Assembly (NCBI RefSeq): GCF_937903345.1
Contig: NZ_CALCZQ010000012.1
Location: 1 to 8,611, forward strand
From: an uncultured Emticicia sp.
GTDB lineage: Bacteria > Bacteroidota > Bacteroidia > Cytophagales > Spirosomataceae
Length of the DNA stretch: 8,611 nucleotides
Direction of reading: 5' to 3'
Below are positions 1 to 5,341 of the stretch, piece after piece (the stretch's first letter is position 1; each line of letters starts with the position of its first letter). The notes below the pieces were generated by a model. That model saw nothing but the letters and a program-made list of their open reading frames with translations. It made no database searches and had not been told where the DNA came from. The position numbers and the translations under genes are program-made.

Positions 1-49
1 ATCTACACAGGCGAAGACACTCTTTCCCTACACGACGCTCTTCCGATCT
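1..49 (+). other. Illumina P5/TruSeq adapter left on contig end (artefact)
   Basis: Bases 1-8 match the end of the P5 flow-cell oligo, 9-16 (AGGCGAAG) are an 8-base i5 index that I recall as TruSeq D505, and 17-49 are the complete read-1 primer site ending in GCTCTTCCGATCT. This is synthetic library sequence. Genomic sequence starts at about base 50, and the contig end here is technical. Any match across position 49/50 should be ignored. Confidence 0.98.
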
Positions 50-81
50 TTATTCATTTTTTATTACATTAGCCCTACTAT

Positions 82-122
82 GTCTCACTCGTAGAATTAA
101 CTATAATAAACTAGCGTGAGAC
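82..122. repeat. Inverted repeat / stem-loop GTCTCAC...GTGAGAC
   Basis: GTCTCAC at 82-88 is the exact reverse complement of GTGAGAC at 116-122, with CTAG-like bases just inside the arms (91-93 and 111-114). It lies 15 bases from the larger hairpin at 138-253, and both contain GTGAG-type arms, so the two may form one structured RNA or DNA site. Confidence 0.55.
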
Positions 123-137
123 AGATTGCTATTAAAT

Positions 138-253
138 GCTCTTGGAGGTGGTCGAATACCTACGAAACAATGTAATAGAACCGCTCACGCCATATCGTGA
201 GCGAGTGACATATACATTCCCGTTTCGTAATGAAATTTCGACCTTTCAAGAGC
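138..253. repeat. Long imperfect hairpin, about 36 paired bases in 116 nt
   Basis: Five exact arm pairs are nested in order: GCTCTTG 138-144 with CAAGAGC 247-253; GGTCGAA 150-156 with TTCGACC 237-243; TACGAAAC 161-168 with GTTTCGTA 222-229; AATGTA 169-174 with TACATT 213-218; and CGCTCACG 182-189 with CGTGAGCG 196-203 around a 6-base loop. The interruptions are small internal loops. It could be a structured RNA, a recombination or replication site that works as folded DNA, or the end of a mobile element. I do not recognise the family: the consensus bases of an integron attC site are missing, and no retron or group II reverse transcriptase is visible in the window. Confidence 0.8.
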
Positions 254-317
254 GGAAAATATAGCAAACGCTAATTTTATAACCGATAAAATGTATTCCC
301 TTTTAAAGAATACGCAA

Positions 318-325
318 CAAAAGTA
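318..325 (-). promoter_or_regulatory. Candidate Bacteroidota -7 promoter box
   Basis: On the minus strand these bases read TACTTTTG, matching the Bacteroidota -7 consensus TAnnTTTG, within TTTGCTACTTTTGTTGCG. A start at about 311-313 would send a transcript leftwards through both hairpins. No TTG -33 element is seen at the usual spacing; the nearest is about 37 bases upstream. The assignment is therefore weak, and the box also falls inside the possible gene tail at 290-382. Confidence 0.3.
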
Positions 326-388
326 GCAAAAAAAATTGAAGTATATACACTTTATGAAGTTGCAAGAGAATGGTTAAGCTAAACCCAA

Positions 389-700
389 TTATAGAATTGT
401 TATCTCAATATCAACAACTTCAAAATAATTTTCATAATCAATACACATCAGCGCAGAGTTAATATTGAATAGTAAAAAATCTTTTATTGAAACGAGTTTA
501 TATAATGTTACCGGTTTAATTGTCTTTAATGTTATTTTATCAGAACAGGACTGCAAATAAAAATTATTGGTCCTATTGGAGATAAAGCATAATGAGTTTA
601 AACGAATAGAATATTGTTTGCCAAATTGTCTCCGAACAAGTGTATTCAGAACTTTGTTTATCAGTACATAACTTTCCGAGATAGAGATAGGATAATTCAT
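389..700 (-). CDS. Unrecognised ~100-residue protein paired with a serine recombinase
   Basis: A 103-residue protein begins with ATG 7 bases after the stop of the recombinase at 708-1316, so the two are surely co-transcribed. I do not recognise the family. No signal peptide, membrane segment or metal motif is visible. The sequence alternates charged and hydrophobic residues, with the C-terminal part (about 60-100) looking like beta strands, including ALMCIDYENYFEVVDIEI. The second recombinase in this window also has a ~100-residue protein directly after it (2287-2589), and the two share a loose C-terminal pattern around IDY. A role as partner or regulator of the recombinase, such as a directionality factor or accessory DNA-binding subunit, is inference from position only. 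Confidence 0.65.
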   Translation of the reverse strand: MNYPISISESYVLINKVLNTLVRRQFGKQYSIRLNSLCFISNRTNNFYLQSCSDKITLKTIKPVTLYKLVSIKDFLLFNINSALMCIDYENYFEVVDIEITIL

Positions 701-707
701 AATTTAC

Positions 708-1316
708 CTAATTTAAATTTGCTATCTTTTTTATTTTAGTAACTGTGTTGTAATGAATACCGACAATTTTAGCAACTTCTATATTTTTATATCCTTTTTT
801 TAAGTAATCAATTGCTTTTGCATTTTTAGGTTTAGATAAAAATTTCAAAGTGTCTTCTTTACTATCTTTCTTTCTCCCTGTATAAACATTCCCTTTAAGT
901 TTTGCTAGCATAATCCCCTCAATTTGTCTTTCCCGTGATATAGTTCTCTCCATTTCCGCTAACGTGCCAAGAATTGAAATAATCATCTTTGTAATACTAG
1001 ATTCTGTTCCATCGGGTTGAATAGTACTTAAACCTTGAGATATAAAATGAATACAAATTTTCTTTTCCGTCAGAAATTTGATATTTGAGAGAATGTCCAA
1101 TAGACATCGCCCAAGTCTATCGATTTGCCAAACATACAATTCAGTTAACACTCCTTTCTCGATTAGCTTGAGTAATTGGCGTCCGCCTTCACGCTCAAAT
1201 AAATTTATGGTGCCGCTACATCTATCCTCAATTACGAGTTGAAAATCTTTTTCATTTACCCTTTGTCTATCTGTTTTCTGTTCAAGGGTGCTAGTACGAA
1301 CATATAATACTTTCAT
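708..1316 (-). CDS. Serine recombinase (resolvase/invertase family)
   Basis: A complete 202-residue small serine recombinase that cuts and rejoins DNA at short paired sites through a covalent phosphoserine link. The N-terminus YVRTST carries the predicted nucleophile Ser9. The conserved DRLGR block is at 66-70. The long dimer helix has AEMER at 120-124 and RER at 128-130, and GRKK at 147-150 leads to a C-terminal helix-turn-helix at about 166-196. Length and domain order fit the Tn3 resolvase/Hin invertase group rather than large serine integrases, which are over 450 residues. The start is the ATG at 1316, five bases from an inverted repeat (1321-1360) that may be its operator or recombination site. 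It forms a two-gene unit with the 103-residue gene after it. Catalytic residues are intact. Whether it resolves, inverts or transposes DNA cannot be told from sequence alone. Confidence 0.93.
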   Translation of the reverse strand: MKVLYVRTSTLEQKTDRQRVNEKDFQLVIEDRCSGTINLFEREGGRQLLKLIEKGVLTELYVWQIDRLGRCLLDILSNIKFLTEKKICIHFISQGLSTIQPDGTESSITKMIISILGTLAEMERTISRERQIEGIMLAKLKGNVYTGRKKDSKEDTLKFLSKPKNAKAIDYLKKGYKNIEVAKIVGIHYNTVTKIKKIANLN

Positions 1317-1320
1317 ATTT

Positions 1321-1360
1321 CACAATTTTAGGTTAAGGCTAATTACAAGCTAAAATTGTG
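1321..1360. promoter_or_regulatory. Perfect 11-bp inverted repeat upstream of recombinase gene
   Basis: CACAATTTTAG at 1321-1331 and CTAAAATTGTG at 1350-1360 are exact reverse complements separated by 18 bases. The left arm lies 5 bases before the recombinase start codon. Small serine recombinases bind dyad sites near their own genes and often autoregulate, so this is a candidate operator or crossover (res-type) site. Confidence 0.6.
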
Positions 1361-2095
1361 AATAAAAGCCACTTATAGTGCTAAATAATTGCTAAATTGA
1401 GTGAGTTAGAATCTCACAAAAACAAGTGTACCCTATTTTATTAATTTGATGAGGTTGTTATTTTAATATAAGAATGGGAATTATCAAAAGAATGACTTAA
1501 TCTCAATACTTTATTAAGTTATTAAATGTAAACGAGTAGATATTTGTTTTTCAAGTAATTCATCTTATAATTTGAAGTATGATGAATTAGGAATGGTTGT
1601 TTAACCTTAATGATGTAAAACTGAATTGGGCATAATAATCCCTTAATTAATAATAAAGCAGTTAATGTATTTTAATAAATAATTAAATACAATAAGTAAA
1701 ATATATTTAAGCAATGCAATTAACTAAAATTAAAAGAAAATAATTAAAGCAAAAAATAAATAATTAATAACTAATGCTAGAAAGTAATTTTTTATAAAAA
1801 ATAAGGTCATTTTTTTTGAAGTAAATAGTTAACGTGAAAATATAACTTTATTATAACAATCTTTTTTTAGTATGAGTTATCTGTTTATATTTCTGATAGT
1901 TAAGTAAATTGCCATCGCATTAAAATTGTAACTTTCTCCAAGTGGGGGAGATGTAAATGATTAACAAGAAGATTGCTTAATTCATATAAGTCATTAGGTT
2001 AACCTGATTACATATGTAAAGAGGAAAACACAAATTTTTGATATAATTATAACGAGGGTTGGAACAAAAATCTTGCAGAAATCTTGCAAATTAAA
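1361..2095. other. AT-rich non-coding stretch with small dyads and repeats
   Basis: No reading frame here is credible: all six frames are broken by stops and the sequence is extremely AT-rich. Small structures seen are a GTGAG/CTCAC hairpin at 1401-1417, a TCTCC/GGAGA hairpin at about 1935-1951, a 10-base palindrome AGGTTAACCT at 1996-2005, a 12-base palindrome TTACATATGTAA at 2008-2019, and two direct copies of AATCTTGCA at 2069-2077 and 2080-2088. If the tRNA fragment to the right is an att site, this is old chromosomal flank or the remains of an earlier insertion. Confidence 0.55.
2069..2090. repeat. Two tandem 11-base direct repeats
   Basis: AATCTTGCAGA (2069-2079) is followed directly by AATCTTGCAAA (2080-2090), differing at one base. 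The pair lies about 50 bases from the tRNA fragment. Short direct repeats near att sites can be arm-type integrase-binding sites, but two copies are too few to decide. Confidence 0.4.
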
Positions 2096-2127
2096 AAAGG
2101 TTCCAAGAAATCAATCTTGAAACCTTT
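2093..2127 (-). terminator. Intrinsic terminator following the tRNA fragment
   Basis: On the minus strand AAAGGTTTCAAGA (2127-2115) pairs with TCTTGGAACCTTT (2108-2096) across a 6-base loop. This gives a 13-pair stem with one G-U wobble, followed by a run of T. The single imperfect pair is a G-U only when read on the minus strand and would be C-A on the plus strand. That fits a terminator for minus-strand transcription, originally that of the tRNA gene. Confidence 0.75.
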
Positions 2128-2138
2128 GATTTTAGTAG

Positions 2139-2181
2139 TGGTCCCACTTGGGCTCGAACCAAGGACCACCTGATTATGAGT
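2139..2181 (-). other. tRNA-Met (CAU) 3' fragment, probable att site of an integrated element
   Basis: Read on the minus strand this is the 3' part of a tRNA from about position 31 to 73: anticodon loop CTCATAA (anticodon CAU), the 3' side of the anticodon stem TCAGG, variable loop, T-arm with TTCGAGC in a CTTGG/CCAAG stem, then TGGGACC plus discriminator A. It matches the Bacteroidota elongator tRNA-Met as I remember it. The 5' half is missing: upstream bases (AATCCC) cannot form the anticodon stem and no D-arm is present. CCA is not encoded. A precise 3' fragment is the typical duplicated core left at the distal end of an element inserted into a tRNA gene. Confidence 0.85.
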
Positions 2182-2286
2182 GGGATTAAACATTCACAAT
2201 CAGCTGATATCCAATACCAGCCCTTTTTAAAACCGTGCAAATATAAGCATATTTCTTCATTTTACCACTTATTAAGTGTACTTAAT

Positions 2287-2589
2287 CTAATTTTCACAAA
2301 ACTCAAAATCATAGTCAAACAATCCAACTTTCTTACAATAGTCAATGTGGATTATTATTTTGTCACTTTCAACGACTACAAAAAATCTATTCACATTCTT
2401 AATATCTCTTTCAAGTATTCTTTGCAATCGTTTATGATTTATTTTTTTTGAAGTATCATAATAGAACTCAATCATGGTTTCTTTAGGGTATAACCACTTT
2501 TGGTCCACAACTGAAAAAACTTCAAATCGCTTAACACCATAGAATCTGACCATGTGCAGATATACACTAGTTATATTTATATTTCTCAT
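2287..2589 (-). CDS. Unrecognised 100-residue protein paired with a serine recombinase
   Basis: A 100-residue protein whose ATG lies 2 bases after the stop of the recombinase at 2592-3221, so translational coupling is likely. I do not recognise the family. It has no signal peptide, membrane segment or cysteine motif. A basic stretch SKKINHKRLQRILERDIKNV (about 47-66) could be a helix that contacts nucleic acid, and it is followed by a strand-like RFFVVVESDKIIIHIDY (about 68-84) and an acidic end FDYDFEF. Its position and length mirror the 103-residue gene at 389-700, with loose similarity around IDY, which supports a conserved recombinase plus partner module. The function is unknown. Confidence 0.65.
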   Translation of the reverse strand: MRNINITSVYLHMVRFYGVKRFEVFSVVDQKWLYPKETMIEFYYDTSKKINHKRLQRILERDIKNVNRFFVVVESDKIIIHIDYCKKVGLFDYDFEFCEN

Positions 2590-2591
2590 AT

Positions 2592-3221
2592 TTATATCAT
2601 TTTTCTATTTAACATTACTTTCTTAACCTTAATTATAGTAGCTGAACTAGCTCCTGTAATATCAGTAATCTCTCTAATCGTTAATCCTTTCTGTAATTTC
2701 TTTTGAATAGCTTGGTGGCGTTCCAATAGTTTTTCATTACTTTGAATTGCTCCGATTTTTCTTCCTGAGAACTTACCAAGGGCTTGGGCAATTTTTATTC
2801 CTTCCATAGAACGGGTTTTTATTCGGTTTCTCTCCATTTCAGCTATACTTCCCATAACTGATATGACCAGATTAGCCATTGGGTTTTCTTCTCCATTTTC
2901 TAAAAATGTAGAAAATCCTTCCTTCAAAGATTTTAAGTTTGTTTTATTCTTTTTTAAAGTATTAACTGTATTGAGGCAATCCAAAAGTCCTCTCCCTAAT
3001 CTATCAATACTATCTACTACTACTGTGCATGGTTCGGATTGACTTGTTATTTCATCAAACATTTTTATGGCTTCAGGACGTTCCATAAAAGGTATGTTAC
3101 CTTGAATGCGTTCAAGGTATAATCTGGAGCTTTCAAATCCTTCATGTGATTTAAACGATTCTATTTGCCTAGCAGAATTTTGAAGGACAGTTGATGTACG
3201 AGAATAAAAATAGTATTTCAT
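2592..3221 (-). CDS. Serine recombinase (resolvase/invertase family), second copy
   Basis: A complete 209-residue small serine recombinase for site-specific strand exchange. The predicted nucleophile is Ser10 in YSRTST, DRLGR is at 73-77, and FSTFLENGEENP at 103-114 precedes the dimer helix with AEMERNR at 127-133. GRK at 153-155 leads to a C-terminal helix-turn-helix at about 166-203. Its overall plan is that of the recombinase at 708-1316, but the sequences are clearly diverged, so this is not a recent duplication. The start at 3221 is the only ATG that leaves the YxRTST motif intact. The gene is followed 2 bases on by a 100-residue partner gene. The upstream DNA carries a repeated TTTGCTTTAG motif, a candidate binding site. 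It is too short to be a large serine integrase. Confidence 0.93.
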   Translation of the reverse strand: MKYYFYSRTSTVLQNSARQIESFKSHEGFESSRLYLERIQGNIPFMERPEAIKMFDEITSQSEPCTVVVDSIDRLGRGLLDCLNTVNTLKKNKTNLKSLKEGFSTFLENGEENPMANLVISVMGSIAEMERNRIKTRSMEGIKIAQALGKFSGRKIGAIQSNEKLLERHQAIQKKLQKGLTIREITDITGASSATIIKVKKVMLNRKMI

Positions 3222-3242
3222 AATATTGGTATTTAGGTTATA

Positions 3243-3355
3243 TTTTGCTTTAGTTTTAGATTCCGAATTATTTTAAAACAATAGTATCGGTTTTGTTGGT
3301 TTTTTGCTTTAGACTTCCGCTTTGGAAAAGAACTATGGTCTATTTCTAAAGCAAA
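3243..3355. repeat. Repeated TTTGCTTTAG motif, two direct and one inverted
   Basis: TTTTGCTTTAG occurs at 3243-3253 and 3302-3312, and its inverse CTAAAGCAAA at 3346-3355. The last two form an inverted repeat, reinforced by TAGAC (3310-3314) with GTCTA (3338-3342) and a small TTCC/GGAA dyad between them. All lie in the 150 bases before the second recombinase gene. This layout suits a recombinase operator or a multi-subsite res site. Confidence 0.55.
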
Positions 3356-3361
3356 TGATTC

Positions 3362-3383
3362 AAAAAAGGGTTTTACTTCCCTT
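3362..3383 (-). terminator. Short terminator overlapping the end of the next gene
   Basis: On the minus strand AAGGG (3383-3379) pairs with CCCTT (3370-3366), followed by a T run. The 8-base loop contains the TAA stop of the 103-residue gene at 3373-3684. The stem is only 5 pairs, so termination may be partial and the recombinase gene beyond could be read through. Confidence 0.45.
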
Positions 3384-3684
3384 CAATCCAATCAATAGCA
3401 GGAACCAACATATCACAATAGATTCCTTCGGTTGTTTTAACTACTTCACGATTTTGATTGATAAACACAATTGTGTAATCATCAACCCATCGCAAACATA
3501 CTTTCACCCAACCTTTATGAATAAGTCCATTTACTTTAAATGATAAGCCACCTTGATATTCTTTTGATTCTTGAAGTGCGACAAAGTTTGTTGCTCCCCA
3601 AGCCCAAAGTGCATATCGGTCCGCAAATTGGATTTGTTCAAGTATTGTTTCTGCAATTACCATTGTTTGTGATGTAGTTTCCAT
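3373..3684 (-). CDS. Conserved protein of unknown function, common on Bacteroidota mobile elements
   Basis: A 103-residue cytoplasmic protein with no signal or membrane segment. It shows the pattern of a small family I associate with phage, plasmid and conjugative element DNA in many bacteria (from memory): an N-terminal helix ETILEQIQFAD, then ALWAWGATNFV (25-35), GGLSFKV (45-51), KGWVKVCLRWVDDYTIVF (57-74) and a C-terminal EGIYCDMLVPAID (86-98). No catalytic motif is known to me. The ATG at 3684 gives the family's usual length, and an internal ATG at residue 8 is possible. The gene is divergent from the methyltransferase, with a perfect TTGTACAC/GTGTACAA dyad 17 bases before its start, so it may be repressor-controlled. 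The family context supports a mobile origin for this block. Confidence 0.8.
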   Translation of the reverse strand: METTSQTMVIAETILEQIQFADRYALWAWGATNFVALQESKEYQGGLSFKVNGLIHKGWVKVCLRWVDDYTIVFINQNREVVKTTEGIYCDMLVPAIDWIEGK

Positions 3685-3700
3685 GTTTTCAAGTATTTAA

Positions 3701-3721
3701 TTGTACACCACGAGTGTACAA
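3701..3721. promoter_or_regulatory. Perfect 8-bp inverted repeat, candidate operator
   Basis: TTGTACAC (3701-3708) and GTGTACAA (3714-3721) are exact reverse complements across 5 bases. It lies 17 bases upstream of the minus-strand gene starting at 3684. Size and spacing suit a dimeric helix-turn-helix repressor. Confidence 0.55.
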
Positions 3722-3750
3722 GGAATATATGACCCACGCCAGCTTTTTTT

Positions 3751-3813
3751 AAATTATTTTAATTTTTTTTCACGCTGTACCTCCCGTCAATAGGGAGCTT
3801 GTGAAAATAATTT
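3751..3813. repeat. Nested inverted repeats in divergent intergenic region
   Basis: The outer arms AAATTATTTT (3751-3760) and AAAATAATTT (3804-3813) are exact complements. Inside them TTTTCAC (3767-3773) can pair with GTGAAAA (3801-3807), and CTCCC (3781-3785) with GGGAG (3793-3797) around a 7-base loop. The outer and middle pairings overlap and therefore compete. It could be a leader hairpin for the methyltransferase operon, a terminator for unseen transcription, or a DNA site. I see no matching known RNA family. Confidence 0.5.
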
Positions 3814-3842
3814 AGGTTTCTCCACTGCAAAATCTGTCTTTT

Positions 3843-3889
3843 TTGACATGGGCAAATATTTATCTAAAAACAGATAAATATTATGTCAA
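3843..3889 (+). promoter_or_regulatory. Extended hairpin through the methyltransferase start codon
   Basis: AATATTTATCT (3855-3865) and AGATAAATATT (3872-3882) are perfect reverse complements around a 6-base loop. The complementarity continues beyond a 5-base bulge (GGGCA): TTGACAT (3843-3849) pairs with ATGTCAA (3883-3889), which contains the start codon. That makes 18 paired bases in all. In RNA it would bury the start codon and the usual ribosome-binding region. In DNA it is a candidate operator for the methyltransferase itself or a repressor. TTGACA also looks like a -35 box, but no partner box fits. Confidence 0.7.
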
Positions 3890-4881
3890 CAACAACCCAA
3901 ATCAACCAAGAAGGAATAAATGTTCTTTCGTTATTTGATGGCATTAGCTGTGCCAAATTAGCTTTAGAAAAAGCTGGAATCAAAATCAACAAATACTATA
4001 GTAGTGAAATCTGCCCTCATGCCCTTGCAATCCAAAACCACCATTACTCAGGAAATACAAACCATATTCAATTGGGTGACGTTTGCAAGATTGATGGTTT
4101 AGATTTATGCGATGAAATTGACCTAATAATATTTGGTTCTCCTTGTACAAATCTTTCAAGTGTGAATAGTAAGGACCGTAGAGGACTTGAAGGAACTGAA
4201 TCGAAATTGTTTTATGAGGCATTACGTATTCTAAAAGAAATCTATGCCTTTTCTCTATCAAATAGAAAAGTATATTACTTGATGGAGAATGTTGCTAGTA
4301 TGAGTAAAAAAGATAGGGACATTATTACTCAAGAACTAACTAGTGTTTTTAAAGGTACTCAACTTGTAAAAATTAATTCTGCCGATGTATCACCTGCAAA
4401 CAGAAGAAGACTGTACTGGACCAACATTCCTAACATTAGTACTCCTGAACCTACAGCAATCAATTATCAAGATGTTTTAGTGAATGGTTATGTAGATAGG
4501 GAAAAGGCAAATGTTTTATTAGGTTCTAACTGCACCTTAACCAATGGAATTTTTAGGTTTTATAAAATGGGCATTGGGAACATCATTTTTAAAGATGAAG
4601 AATTTACTTATCAATCTACAGAAGATAAATTGCTACAATATCCATTTATTCTTCATAAATCAGGCTATAAAGGTAAATCTAGGTCAGGATATGGAGAGTA
4701 TGATTTTCCTAATGGTTGTTATAGGTTGCCAAGTGTGTTAGAAAGTGAACGTCTTATGACCATTCCTGATGGATACGTTTCTAACGTGCCAAGTGTTTCA
4801 AAAACCAATAAATTAAAAGCTATTGGGTTGGCAATGACCGTTGATGTCATTGCTGGCTTGGTAGCAAACTTAAAACAGTAA
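3883..4881 (+). CDS. DNA (cytosine-5-)-methyltransferase, orphan type
   Basis: A 332-residue enzyme that transfers a methyl group from S-adenosylmethionine to C5 of cytosine in DNA. Motifs occur in canonical order: motif I VLSLFDGISCAKLAL (14-28, AdoMet binding), acidic SSEI at 40-43, motif IV FGSPC with catalytic Cys88, motif VI MENV (134-137), motif VIII PANRRRLYW (171-179), motif IX SERLMTIPDGY (288-298) and motif X AIGLAMTVDVIAGL (313-326). The target-recognition region (about 185-280) is short, as in the compact enzymes of phages and mobile elements. No restriction endonuclease is seen beside it, so it is probably solitary: self-protection, anti-restriction or regulatory. It is followed at 4 bases by a 129-residue gene. 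An inverted repeat runs through the start codon, suggesting control of its own expression. Confidence 0.95.
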   Translation: MSTTTQINQEGINVLSLFDGISCAKLALEKAGIKINKYYSSEICPHALAIQNHHYSGNTNHIQLGDVCKIDGLDLCDEIDLIIFGSPCTNLSSVNSKDRRGLEGTESKLFYEALRILKEIYAFSLSNRKVYYLMENVASMSKKDRDIITQELTSVFKGTQLVKINSADVSPANRRRLYWTNIPNISTPEPTAINYQDVLVNGYVDREKANVLLGSNCTLTNGIFRFYKMGIGNIIFKDEEFTYQSTEDKLLQYPFILHKSGYKGKSRSGYGEYDFPNGCYRLPSVLESERLMTIPDGYVSNVPSVSKTNKLKAIGLAMTVDVIAGLVANLKQ

Positions 4882-4885
4882 TCCA

Positions 4886-5275
4886 ATGAATTTACTATTA
4901 CAATCTGGAAAAGAAGTTACTTTGGAAGCATATCATTGTACTCCAACTTATGCTGGATTATTATTTGGTAACCCAACTAAAAAAATAAATGAAAATATTA
5001 TTAATAATTTGACTTATCCAATCGAATGGGCTAAAACAATATGTATAGTTAAGGAAACTGATATGTATGTTTCAGACAACATATTAAAACCCGTAATAAA
5101 TTGTGCATGGCTTTCAAGCGATGCAATTGACCTTATTGACGAACCGCTAAGCCGAAGCAATATTATAGTGATTTGGTTAAGCGATGAACAACCTGATAAG
5201 CCATTTAGAAAAATTCTAGTTGATGGTATTGGAGATTTTGATTGGAATCGTTATGCGGAAAATTATTGGATTTAA
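4886..5275 (+). CDS. Unknown 129-residue protein co-transcribed with the methyltransferase
   Basis: A 129-residue soluble protein starting 4 bases after the methyltransferase stop, before a strong terminator, so it forms the second gene of that operon. I do not recognise the family with certainty. Visible are a strand-like start with GKEVTLEAYHCTPTYAGLL (8-26), the segment LTYPIEWAKT (42-51), CAWLSS (73-78), NIIVIWL (92-98) and an aromatic-rich end DFDWNRYAENYWI (117-129). There is no signal peptide, membrane segment or nuclease motif. The compact, Trp/Tyr-rich alpha/beta look recalls small immunity-like or phage accessory proteins, but this is impression only. Its tie to an orphan methyltransferase makes a link to DNA modification or defence possible. 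Confidence 0.75.
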   Translation: MNLLLQSGKEVTLEAYHCTPTYAGLLFGNPTKKINENIINNLTYPIEWAKTICIVKETDMYVSDNILKPVINCAWLSSDAIDLIDEPLSRSNIIVIWLSDEQPDKPFRKILVDGIGDFDWNRYAENYWI

Positions 5276-5292
5276 CTATTGTATTCATCCAA

Positions 5293-5322
5293 AAAAGGTT
5301 AGTTTAATTAAACTAACCTTTT
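5293..5322. terminator. Perfect 30-base palindrome, bidirectional terminator
   Basis: The bases 5293-5307 (AAAAGGTTAGTTTAA) are the exact reverse complement of 5308-5322, with no loop. Each side ends in a T run when read outward: four on the plus strand and six on the minus strand. It lies between the convergent 129-residue gene (stop at 5275) and lipoprotein gene (stop at 5342), so it can end transcription from both. Confidence 0.85.
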
Positions 5323-5341
5323 CATTTAAATATCTTTGATT

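Larger units (their letters stand above)
50..388. other. Structured non-coding region at contig end
   Basis: This stretch holds no convincing gene. It contains two dyads (82-122 and 138-253, listed separately), a minus-strand TACTTTTG box at 318-325, and a 30-codon stop-free tail on the plus strand at 290-382. That tail reads NVFPFKEYATKVAKKIEVYT and on to REWLS before TAA, and resembles the C-terminus of a broken gene, but it has no start codon and is preceded by a stop at 287-289. The centre of the long hairpin looks more GC-rich than the very AT-rich sequence around it. Confidence 0.6.

Noticed and set aside
138..253. Integron attC site
   Set aside because: The hairpin lacks paired RYYYAAC and GTTRRRY core sites at its base, and no tyrosine integron integrase or cassette array is present. 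A lone GTTAAGC at 374-380 has no partner.
2176..2451. Plus-strand open frame of 91 codons
   Set aside because: It overlaps the tRNA fragment and the better supported minus-strand partner gene at 2287-2589. Its composition is that of a complementary-strand shadow.
3322..3543. Plus-strand open frame of 73 codons
   Set aside because: It lies over the repeat cluster and opposite the recognisable minus-strand gene at 3373-3684, with no family-like sequence.
3986..4261. Minus-strand frame inside the methyltransferase
   Set aside because: It is antisense to catalytic motifs of a clear C5 methyltransferase. The same reasoning removes the plus-strand frame at 4544-4741.
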